This document shows, piece by piece, positions 1-8,697 of a stretch of DNA of 64,000 bases (its first letter is position 1; each line of letters begins with the position of its first letter). Source of the DNA: Phellopilus nigrolimitatus (taxonomy: Eukaryota > Basidiomycota > Agaricomycetes > Hymenochaetales > Hymenochaetaceae); the NCBI GenBank assembly GCA_021029095.1, contig JAJOHG010000006.1, positions 1,054,001 through 1,118,000 on the forward strand, in the 5' to 3' direction. The translations under genes were made by a program, and so were the position numbers. Under the pieces are notes generated by a model that searched no databases, was not told the origin of the DNA, and saw only the letters and a program-made list of their open reading frames with translations.

Positions 1-217
1 TTGCATGCTGGCATCGAGTAAAGACGCCGAAGTAAATGAAACCGTTTGGCGAGCCACGGTGGGCGGCATTGACGAGTGCTTTGCGGAGGAGCGGAAGGGG
101 AAGAAGGCAAAGCGAAAAGTGCAGAAAAGCGTGACAACGATGCCACAGTTGAACGGCAAGGGGAGTAAACCCGCTGCTGGGGGCATGTATAACTTGCTGG
201 CGGATATGTCGATGTGA
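1..217 (+). CDS. 3' end of an unidentified protein-coding gene (partial)
   Basis: The frame is open from the window edge to a TGA ending at 217, so this is probably the last exon of a gene that begins to the left. The visible C-terminus is about 70 residues. It carries a very basic stretch rich in Lys and Arg (residues ~28-42), then a short Gly/Ala/Lys linker, and ends in Met-rich residues. I do not recognise the family. The only Met near the edge need not be the true start. A chance ORF remains possible. Confidence 0.4.
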   Translation, partial: CMLASSKDAEVNETVWRATVGGIDECFAEERKGKKAKRKVQKSVTTMPQLNGKGSKPAAGGMYNLLADMSM

Positions 218-577
218 TTTATACAATATGTAGTCAGTATATGAACGCTTGTTTTGTTGTACTGTGTTGTACTGTTGTTCTGCTGTACGCTAGTTTATTG
301 TAAAGTATCGGGTCAGTCACAAAGGATCTGTCGAATCTTTCATGTTTTATGACACGTAGCACTTCGAAAATGCAGTAAAGCGGCAAATCACTTTAATGTG
401 TGAAGGACAGGTTCGGCAAAGCGTATATCGCAACAGCATGAAGTAAAGCAAGATGGTCGAATTGTGGAGGTATAATTGATGACAGAATGAGAAGCATTGA
501 TCTTGCATTGTATATTATTACCGGTAATTGAAGCTGCGATGCAGCGATTGCAAGGGATGGCCGATGAACAGTTTACC
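218..577. other. Intergenic, convergent 3' ends
   Basis: About 360 bp between the stop of the left partial gene and the stop of the UBLCP1-like gene on the other strand. It includes a T/G-rich low-complexity tract around 240-300. I see no ORF with coding character and no RNA gene. Confidence 0.5.
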
Positions 578-2253
578 TCACTGCGGAGGACGCAAAGCCC
601 GAGCGACCTTCTTCCAATCCTGATAACAAGAAATCCAATGGGAGTAAACAAGAAGAAGGTGATCGGATGACAGGTTCGGCGCACCTTGTGATTTACCGTC
701 CTAAGGTCGTCGACAGCTGCTATGTGTACCATATATCGTGCCAGCTTCTCGAGCTCGCGATCTTCCGCAGCGTGTGTTGTGTACGCCTCCTTGAATGCGC
801 TAATCTTAAGTCCCTCTCCCGGGTTGAGAGCAAAATTCCGTCCCTGTGCGGTAAAAATGATAATCATTTTTTATTCCTGTTTGAGGGTAAATGCAATAAA
901 TGTTCAACCCACGAGATCGTCAACATGTATAGAGTTCGAGGCATTACTGTTGTGACATCAGACCTTGTCAGGATGCAAAAGAAAGAAGGACGGACTATTG
1001 AGGAAATAAATTCCAGATTATTTGCAGCGGTTTCACATGATGAGGGAACTGCTGTCCGTTTCTTTTTGAAAACACTTTGAACATGCATGTCTTGTCCAAT
1101 ACTGTTCGGCAGGTTCTGAACACGTCGGAACTTAATCATACTATCTAAACGTACCAAAGTTTATCTGCATCGGCGTATTCGCATTACCAAGTGAGTCAGG
1201 CGGACGGGAAAATGACGGAGGCAGTTTTCACCTTATAATGACGGCGGTCTGATCCAATCATACCAAGTTCATGAAGTTTAGTTTCCAACCAGATCCAGCT
1301 TGTCTGAGACCTGGCAAAAAGGTAGGTTGAGTTGTATAAGGAAGTCTTAGGATTATTGGACAGCGACATACCATATGCAAATATCGTAGAACGGGTATAC
1401 GGCTTCAAGGAACTCATGTAATCGAGGGCGAGCACATTCTGTGGGTGGTAAAGAGCCTTCTAAGAGAGGCTTAGTATCGAGAATAGCTATAGGGAAGAAG
1501 TCTGCGTCATTTTTTTTTGCTAAAACAGCTTACGAGCTACGAGCAATCCTTACTATAATCAATGTCCAGTACAAGGAGTTTCTTTCCTTCTCGCAAGGGG
1601 TACATGAGGTTCAAGCTACTTTGCAATTTCTGTGTCGCTTCCCTGATCTTTCGTTGATTTCTTCTGTCGGCGATATATGCTTGAGATGCTTGAGGGTTCT
1701 CCGAAAAGTCCACATCGAGGTCGTTGAAAACATCTGGAAGTTCTTCAAGTTCTGCAAAGTGACAGATGTCGTGAGCTATAGAAGAGAACGTGTAAGCAGC
1801 AAATGAGCCTCACGAGAAGGATCCTTCAGCTCATTCCCCAAAGCCGTTCCGACGAAGGAGAATTTTTTTCCGTTGATAAGTTTCAGGCTTGCTCTTATAG
1901 TGAAACATTTGTCAGTTGATAGCAAAGTAATTCTGAGATAATAACTTGCATAGTTTCTTCGTCAGGAGGCAGTTTGCCTTTAACAAGTCCTAGTATTTTC
2001 TGTCGGTCCGGAGGGACGTTCGTTACGCTAAAGAGCAGCGACTTGAGGTCATACACTCTGTATAAATCCTCTTAATTCGTCATGTCTGAGAGAATCGGTG
2101 AGACGGCAAGAAAATAGATACTTCCCGATCCGACTCTGCTATATCAAGCTCGAGCACCTTGCCACACCATGTGAATTTGAGCTTGATCCAGACCTCTGGA
2201 GGTTCAGAGTCGAACATTTCCGCCTTCATGAATCCATTGCCTTTTGTTAGCAT
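578..2253 (-). CDS. UBLCP1: UBLCP1-type ubiquitin-like-domain CTD phosphatase
   Basis: This HAD-family protein phosphatase acts in vertebrates on the nuclear proteasome and the RNA polymerase II CTD. Translated exons give an N-terminal ubiquitin-like domain (WIKLKFTWCGKVLEL, then VYDLKSLLF and KILGLVKGKLPPDEET at ~1935-2200). The FCP1/HAD core follows, with catalytic DIDYT split by an intron near 1559, then TILDTKPL, SQTSWIWLETKLHELGMIG, VLDKTCMFKVF, HVDDLGRNFALNPGEG and a C-terminal VNHK-DWKKVARALRPPQ. A 10-nt exon at 1155-1164 joins HYK to VLDKT in frame. I placed the start at 2253 because that frame runs straight into the UBL; an ATG at 2426 is an alternative. Two junctions in the UBL (near 2124 and 1946) do not close in frame with GT-AG as written. 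The catalytic core is intact, so I regard it as a real gene with possible sequence errors. Confidence 0.85.
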
Positions 2254-2848
2254 TATAGTACAGGGGCTGTCGCGCGACTCTGTGACAAGAGTACCTGTGC
2301 ATCCTGGACAATTCCCTGTACTTTTATTGGTGTATCGTCCGTTGGGTGATCTTTCGACGTAGCTACGAGACCCGTAATTGAAGTGCTCGGCACAGCAATG
2401 TTCTGCTCTGTTTGAGATCTTGGCATAATCGTTGAGAGTCGATAGTCACAGATGATAAACTGCAGAGCTCGCTATGCATAGAATGAGCACCATTTACAAC
2501 TATGTTTTTGACAATGGCGAAACTTACATGCCAAGAGGTCGAATGCTGTGCTCAGCCTAGAGATGACGGAATAAGTCTGAGAACAAGAACGACAAACGCG
2601 TCTTAAGCGCGTTATGGGTCCTTATTTGTATAAACGCGGCGTCACGTTCATCAGTGCTTACATAGGCCAGATTTATACAGCTTTACCGTTTTGCGTCCGA
2701 AAATCGTAACTACCAGGCTATCGACTATCTATAAATACTTTCGCATCTATGCCATATACCAAACGGTTCATCAAAGACATTCTAATCGTGAGGACAATGC
2801 AGAGTCCAGGCGAGATGTGCGCAGAACGAGTTACGAAGGAGCACGGCC
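2254..2848. other. Intergenic upstream of UBLCP1-like gene
   Basis: About 600 bp between the proposed UBLCP1 start and the 3' end of CSN8, with both genes on the minus strand. It would hold the UBLCP1 promoter or 5' UTR exons. An ATG-initiated stretch at 2426 down to ~2290 is open and could be an upstream coding exon. I see no other feature. Confidence 0.4.
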
Positions 2849-3897
2849 TTAGACCCTGAGTTCAAGCTGGGCTGCTCCGCTGATTACAAGCTTGACAGTG
2901 GTCAAAGATGATGCTACACAACGCAACACGTTAATTTTCGGAGCAAGAAAGGAGTAATAAGAAATCCTACTCGAGCCGCCAGACAAGGGCACACTGGCCG
3001 TCGAAGAAAAGCGCGAAGGAATAAAAGTTTGGTTCGAAGGATCATACGTCCAGTTGTACTTCTTTGAGACCTCTACGATATCGTCTTCGGCCAAATCGAG
3101 GTACGACTGTGCTACCGACAGTCGGATTGTCGTATATGCCTTTGCCAGAAGCAGCATCGTCTTATGACGAAAAGTACCTAAGAAACGCAATGAAAGCGAG
3201 AGTGCTTAAGTCCCTGGGAAGGCTCCACAGTCTATCAATTTATGACTCACTTAACAGCCGTTCTGTCATCACCTTTATCACAGCTGTAAGCGCCTTGTCG
3301 AAGAAGTCGGATTCCTGTACCACATCTACCAAGGTCTCCGCGCTTTTGTAGACCATTGAATACGATCGATTCTGAACACTAGCAAGGAGCTTGAGTAGTG
3401 CACGAGATAATGAGTGCACAGACAGGCTCTCGGGTAGTCTGCTCAATGCGATACGAGCTGGAGGGCTTGAAAGTGAGATGTTTACACACTCCTGTAATTG
3501 GTACAAATGCAGATCACTTACAGTTCATCCGTGATTATGTATGAAAGAATAAGCGGCGCGACGAGAAGAAGTCTTGATTCGTCCATATGGCTCGCAGAAT
3601 CAGCCTAACACGTTCCTTGAGACATACTGCGGCGACAATGTGTGTTTTCCTTACATTTAGGTCTACAATTTCCGCAAGCTCTATAAGAGCTGAAAGTTGG
3701 TTTTGGAGCGCAAAATTAGTCAAGCTTGGAAATATTTTCAGGTATTCGGTAGGTCCAGAAGTACTAAACGAGCTCCGCGCCGGCCTTTTCAAATTAGTCG
3801 AAGCGCTAGTTTGAGAGCGACTTTGGCTTCCCAGTAATTGCTGTACGTCATTTTCCGTGAGAGGAGGCGTCAAAGGCGCGTTATTCTGTGCAGACAT
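2849..3897 (-). CDS. CSN8: COP9 signalosome subunit 8 (CSN8/PSMD8/eIF3k-domain protein)
   Basis: CSN8 is a PCI-type subunit of the complex that removes NEDD8 from cullins. The start is the Met at 3897 (MSAQNNAPLTPPLTENDV). Splicing gives AEIVDLN|ADSASHMDESRLLLVAPL, YIITDEL|PPARIALSRLPESL, ESDFFDKALTAVIKVM, then FRHKTMLLLAKAYTTIRLSV and AQSYLDLAEDDIVEVSKKYN, a classic CSN8_PSD8_EIF3K helical and winged-helix tail. A last intron (acceptor near 2930) gives a C-terminus ending AAQLELRV. All introns are GT-AG with consistent phase. Length is about 230 residues, usual for the family. The gene diverges from NECAP with ~230 bp between the two starts, so they probably share a bidirectional promoter. 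Confidence 0.85.
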
Positions 3898-4124
3898 CGT
3901 AAAAGTGGTGAAATATGGTGCAGTGCGGTCGTAGCAGGACGTGGACGGTCTCAAACAGCAAGCGACGCGCTGCGCGTCACAGTCGATTGCACGAGGTTCG
4001 AGACCAGAAAGGAAAGTTTAGACCAGAGCACCTGCATGGACCGTGATAGTGAAGTCAATCATACTTCTTGACCATCACTCATTTACTCTGGGTTAGCCTA
4101 TTCTGCGTCTTTTGAACACCAACG

Positions 4125-5050
4125 ATGGAGAATCTAGACGACGAGATCGAGTCTATTCTGTACATTTGTCGGGAAGTTTCAGGTCAGCTTGAGGCGATGA
4201 TGACTGAGCGCAAGCTCCAACTCGTGGTTGATGCCCATCGATGATAGTCTACAAAATCCCACCTCTGAAGGCGAACGAAGGACATCGTGCCCAGGACTGG
4301 GGAGATCTTGCGAGTCCTCTATGGAAGGGAAGGCTGCGCATCATAGAGAATTCGGCAGGTGTGGCCCTTCAGTTTGAAGACGCGACGACTGGTGCGTGAT
4401 ACACCGTCTATCTGTTGCGAGGTGTTACTGATGCGTTATGTTTCAGGCGAACGTGAGTGCGGCTCGACTGCAATTATAGGAACATTCCTTTATTTTTATT
4501 TTGTGAAGTGTTTGCGAAAACGCCGTACGACCCACAGAAACCGTCTGTCGAAGCTGTGCTAGACTCGTCGCGATACTTCGTGGTGCGTGTGGAAGATAGC
4601 GGGAAGAAAGCGTACATCGGCTTTGGTTTCGCCGAAAGAACAGACAGCTTTGATTTTAGTAAGTAAAAAGAAAACAAATGCTCAAATTGATCGCAAAAAT
4701 GCATCGTACTTAATCTATCGGTAGACGTCTCATTGCAAGATTACACGAAGTGAATAATTTTACTCTCCTACTTTTGTAAAGAGTACTGACTTTTCTGCAG
4801 GCGTTACTTTGCCACCCAGAATCCGCCGTCGCCGACTACAAAGAAAGATTCCTTCGGTGCCCCTACTGGTCCTAAGAAAGACTACACACTGAAAGAGGGC
4901 CAGACATTCTCCATATCAATTCCTGGAAGAAATAAAGAGGGTGGGGCTAGTAGCCTTCTAGGATCATCGACCTCTAATAGCGGCTCAGCTCCGTCTGGCG
5001 GTGCTGTGCCTCTGTTACCCCCACCTCCAAGTGCAAACAAGAGGCGATAA
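4125..5050 (+). CDS. NECAP: NECAP-like adaptin-ear-binding endocytic adaptor
   Basis: NECAP proteins bind AP-2 and clathrin-coat components through a PH-like (PHear) domain. Six exons (4125-4182, 4248-4391, 4447-4452, 4509-4658, 4725-4749, 4801-5050) sum to 633 nt, i.e. 210 residues. Recognisable segments are ESILYICREV, VYKIPPLKANEGHRAQDW, GDLASPLWKGRLRIIE, LFAKTPYDPQKPSVEAVLDS, KAYIGFGFAERTDSFDFNVS and LQDYTKRYF. They are followed by a Gly/Ser/Pro-rich tail with KEGQTFSISIPG and a basic end. Exon 3 is only 6 nt (codes part of TGEL) and is flanked by GT-AG introns; without it the conserved frame breaks. The intron phases and total length fit, so I am confident. Confidence 0.93.
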
Positions 5051-5684
5051 AGCCAGTTCTTGAACTATCATCAAAATGACATTCTCTTCCAGCAGGTCCT
5101 ACTTTCAAAGTGCCATGTAGTCGTTACAGATTTTCAAATGATATGCATCACTTGCTTTCAGCCCGTCCTGAATTTACGGCCTATTTTGCTTGCATTGTGA
5201 TATGGAATTGGTGCTACACCGTTTCGCTTTGAGATCGCAGCTGTTGAGCATTCGAAGCTATCTCTTGGACCTATCGGCCCTCCTCAAACTGGTGACAAAG
5301 ATTCATAGCCAGCTCAGAGCAAAGTATGATCACAGAAGTCAGGATCAGGTACGTCCTTTCGTCCGAAATTTCGCGTTCGTGTCATCAACTTGATTCTTTC
5401 TTCACGGTCGCAGTACGATTCGAGCCGAGACACGGAATATGTTAGTTGAAGAAGTTCCTATTCAACGTTAGCGGATGAGCTATGGGCTGATTTTCCTCGG
5501 GAACTGGCTACAATCTCTTTTTCCTAGCGAACTTTTAAGCGCTTCTTATGGCTTATGGACCGAAAATACTCGAATTGAGGGTTAAGTGATTGTAGAGTCT
5601 CAGCCTGGCATCAGGCCTATGTCAAGACGGAGCATTCTTCTCAATAGATGCCGATCAGCGTCCTTAAGATCTTCGCACTTCAAT
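5051..5684 (+). other. Region of uncertain coding status after NECAP
   Basis: About 630 bp with several short coding-like segments on the plus strand. One (about 5200-5348) reads as a Leu/Ser/Arg-rich possible coiled coil ending at a GT donor. Another (5530-5580) contains FKRFLWLMDRKYSN before a stop. I could not join them into one frame. They may be 5' exons of the unidentified gene that follows, or chance. Confidence 0.3.
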
Positions 5685-6210
5685 ATGTCTGGACTGGTCT
5701 TTCAAGAATATGCTCGATCTCCGTTTACATTGCCGCTACTCTGGGAGCTTCTTCAAGATACGTTTTCAATGCAGTCTCGGAGAAATGTTAGCCGCCTGAC
5801 CCGGGGTGACAGCAAACAGCCGGAACATCCCGTGTATGAATTGGTAAGTGGTCTCTCTAACTCGTCTTTGAATCGTGCGACCCCTGCCAGCTGCTGGACA
5901 TAACCGAGTTTCATCCGCCAGGACCATCCCGACAGTCAGGTATTCCTTGATCTTCGAATTTGTGCTTGGCTTCAGAAGTCACATACTTCTATCGGACTGT
6001 CTGCTTGCGATATTGACCACCGTTTATGTCCTCCTTCAGCCCGGGAACGAGAGTACATCGCATCTTTGCTGGTACATCTGCTCGCATTAGAACTGCTACG
6101 AGGGTACCGACGACCTTCCGTTTGTCCTTTCGGCTGAAGACCGGACTATCAAGCTTTGTGGATCTTGCGCAACACGACTAACAATTATTGAAGACAGATG
6201 GAGCGACTAG
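5685..6210 (+). CDS. Unidentified gene, apparently frame-disrupted
   Basis: The coding-like sequence begins MSGLVFQEYARSPFTLPLLW and continues to a GT donor after KQPEHPVYEL (5843). It resumes at LLDITEFHPP (5891), then DSQVFLDLRICAWLQKSHTS, CDIDHRLCPPSAREREYIAS and LLVHLLALELLRG, and ends DLPFVLSAEDRTIKLCGSCA, TRLTIIEDRWSD, stop at 6208-6210. Two one-base frame changes are needed, at GG 5921-5922 and GGG 6102-6104. The late CGSC pair could bind metal, but I do not recognise the family. The 5' end is uncertain and may lie further left. It is either a pseudogene or an intact gene with sequence errors. Its stop lies immediately before the TATA-like box of cel6A. Confidence 0.45.
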
Positions 6211-6219
6211 ATAAAAGGG
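6208..6219 (+). promoter_or_regulatory. TATA-like box of cel6A
   Basis: The sequence TAGATAAAAGGG lies about 65-70 bp before the cel6A start codon, the usual place for a fungal TATA element in a strongly inducible gene. It begins within the stop codon of the gene upstream, so cel6A control sites must overlap that gene's 3' end. Position and sequence are seen; function is inferred. Confidence 0.5.
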
Positions 6220-6279
6220 ACGGATGCAGGCTGTCGAAAGGTCACTGCAATTCTAGTCAATCCAGCTTACCCAGTGATA

Positions 6280-8284
6280 ATGTTCAAGTTCGCTGCTCTC
6301 GCGTCTCTTGTCGCTCTCGTGCCTCTAGTCAATGCCCAGCAGGCTGTTTGGGGTCAATGTCAGTAGCATATTTTTGTTTACTGTCTACTTTTAATCAATC
6401 GTTTACTCAGGTGGCGGTATTGGTTGGAGTACGTCGATATTATCCTTATTCAAGACCTCGCGACTCATATAAATGTAGCTGGCGCCACGACCTGTGTAGC
6501 AGGTTCAACCTGTAATGTTTTAAATGACTACTACTCTCAGTGCATGTATGTGATATTCTTTTTCTTCCAACTTGCTCTCTGTACTCATTATTATACCGAA
6601 GACCCAGCTCTAATGCACCAACCACAACGAGCTCTGTTCCGACTTCAACGTCGGCGTCAAACTCACCCCCGACAACAACAACTGCTACTGGTACTACATC
6701 TGCGCCAAGCACCACCTCAACTCCGATCGCAGGTAACCCTTTCGAGGGTTGTGAGGTTCGTGACTACTGAATATCTCTATTCATGTAAAAACGTCAACTG
6801 TCCTTGCAGATATACGTTAACCCATACTATGCTGCCGAGGTCGCTGCCTCTGTACCACAGATTACAGACTCCGCAACCGCAGCGTTGGCCGCGTCCGTAG
6901 CCGACATCCCGACATTCTTCTGGCTGGATCAAGTAGCCAAAGTCCCGACTCTTGAGACATACATGGCGGACGCGGCAACTAACAGCGGATGCACAATTAT
7001 GCCTATTGTATGTGGTTGTCTTTTCACTTATCGCCTTCTCTGCATGCTGAATCTTTTTGCAAGGTCATATACGACCTCCCCAATAGGTGCGTATACGAGT
7101 TGACGGACGGCGTTCTACATCCGGCTTGTACATTTACCATTGTCTTAATAGGGATTGTCATGCATTGGCATCGAATGGAGAATTTACCATTGCCGACAAC
7201 GGCGTGGCGAACTATGAGAACTACATCGATCAAATCGTTGCGATCATTGAAAGTTAGTCTTTCTTGCTTTCATTCTATATTTTATTTTTTTCGGCTATTA
7301 TGATTAGGAGAAATTGTCCTGACCGAGTCAAATATACAGGAGTACCCGTCCGTCAAGGTCGTGGCCATCATCGAGCCGGACTCCCTCGCGAATCTCGTCA
7401 CCAATCTAAGCGACCCCAACTGTGCCAATGCGGAGAGCGCATACTTGACTTGCACTAACTACGCGGTGACACAACTTTCCGCAGTCGGTGTCACGTCGTA
7501 CCTTGACGCGGGCCACGCGGGCTGGCTCGGCTGGCCCGCCAACCTGGGCCCAGCTGCTCAGCTCTTTGCGCAGGTGTACAAGACAGCTGGCTCGCCTCCG
7601 CAGATCCGTGGGCTCGCCACCAGTACGTCCGGACCCATTTGAGACAGAAAAGGCACTGAGGCTTATAATATTGCAGATGTCGCGAACTACAACGCACTTG
7701 TCGCTGCCTCGCCTGACCCGATCACTCAGGGAAATCCGAACTATGACGAGATGCTCTATATCAGTGTACGAAGCGTCATCCATGCCAAAAGCTTCAGGAT
7801 TATGATCAACTTCTTTCTGCAGGCGCTTGCTCCAATGCTCGAGTCTTCGGGTTTCCCAGCTCACTTCGTAACCGACCAAAGTCGTGCCGGTCAGCAGAAC
7901 CTCCGTCAAGCGTGGGGAGACTGGTGCAATATCAAGGGCGCTGGGTTCGGTACCCGTCCGACGACTGATACCGGCTCCACTTTGATTGACTCCATTGTCT
8001 GGGGTAAGAACCGACCTGGTCCCTTCTAAACATCGTACTGACTTTCTTTTTCCGACATTATAAAGTTAAACCTGGAGGAGAATCGGATGGCACGAGTAAC
8101 AGCTCATCTCCCCGATATGACCCAACGTGTTCTTTGGTACGTGCTTTTCAACTCGATTAAAAAATGGATTGAGATCTCACGCAATGATCTCCAGTCTGAT
8201 GCCACTGTTCCTGCTCCGGAAGCTGGAACATGGTTCCAGGCATTCTTTGAGACGCTGGTCACGGCGGCGAACCCCCCTCTGTAA
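6280..8284 (+). CDS. cel6A: Cellobiohydrolase II: CBM1 plus glycoside hydrolase family 6
   Basis: This secreted inverting exo-cellulase releases cellobiose from the non-reducing ends of cellulose. The sequence shows a signal peptide (MFKFAALASLVALVPLVNA), a CBM1 with WGQCGGIGWTGATTC and NDYYSQC, a Ser/Thr/Pro linker, then the GH6 domain from NPFEGCEIYVNPYY. GH6 landmarks are IYDLPNRDCHALASNGE, IEPDSLANLVTN, DAGHAGWLGWPANLGPAA, VTDQSRAGQQNLRQAWGDWC and WVKPGGESDGTS. These hold the three Asp positions known as acid, assisting and proposed base residues. Many Cel6A proteins have Cys where this one has Ser in GGESDG. Exons of 18 nt (6411-6428) and 23 nt (7064-7086) are present. The junction near 7252 is ambiguous: as written it adds about ten residues before EYPSVKVV. 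The final residues are AANPPL. Confidence 0.96.
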
Positions 8285-8306
8285 AGTTTCTGGATTCTGA
8301 AGGGAC

Positions 8307-8318
8307 GAATAAAAAATA
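8307..8318 (+). terminator. Polyadenylation-like signal after cel6A
   Basis: AATAAAAAATAA lies ~25 nt after the cel6A stop codon and matches the A-rich AAUAAA-type element that guides 3' end formation in fungi. Function is inferred from sequence and position only. Confidence 0.4.
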
Positions 8319-8697
8319 AAAGGGTTTTATGGGACGCATGTTAGGCCGTGATGTCCATTAAGTAATTTGGGGGTTATCTTCAATATAGAAAGGTTATATT
8401 TGAAGAGTTGTATTTATCGGATCCTGCCAGAAAGAAATGAGTAAAAGCGCGACGCTGAGTGATTTGAGGGACGTCGCCGGCCGCAGCTACAATGTACATG
8501 CAGCCAGTTACGCGTCGACCCGGCGAGCTATCTGATAAATCGTGGGAAGATGACGCGGTCGACGATGATTGGCTAGTTTCTAAAAAGGAACGCTCCAAAT
8601 TTCCGTCACACAGAGCGGCATCGGCGACTTGTCAGCGACTCAAGAATCAACGGCGTCCGCGGCCTCTCTTTCTCCACAACCGTCACCATCGTCGACG

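Noticed and set aside
667..1080. 137-codon plus-strand ORF
   Set aside because: It is antisense to UBLCP1 exons whose spliced translation matches the family.
3984..4002. GGTTCGAGACC resembling a tRNA B box
   Set aside because: The surrounding bases do not form T-, D- or acceptor stems, and the spot is in the CSN8-NECAP promoter region.
7406..7909. 167-codon ORF antisense to cel6A
   Set aside because: It is a shadow of the GC-rich GH6 exons; it crosses introns and has no family features.
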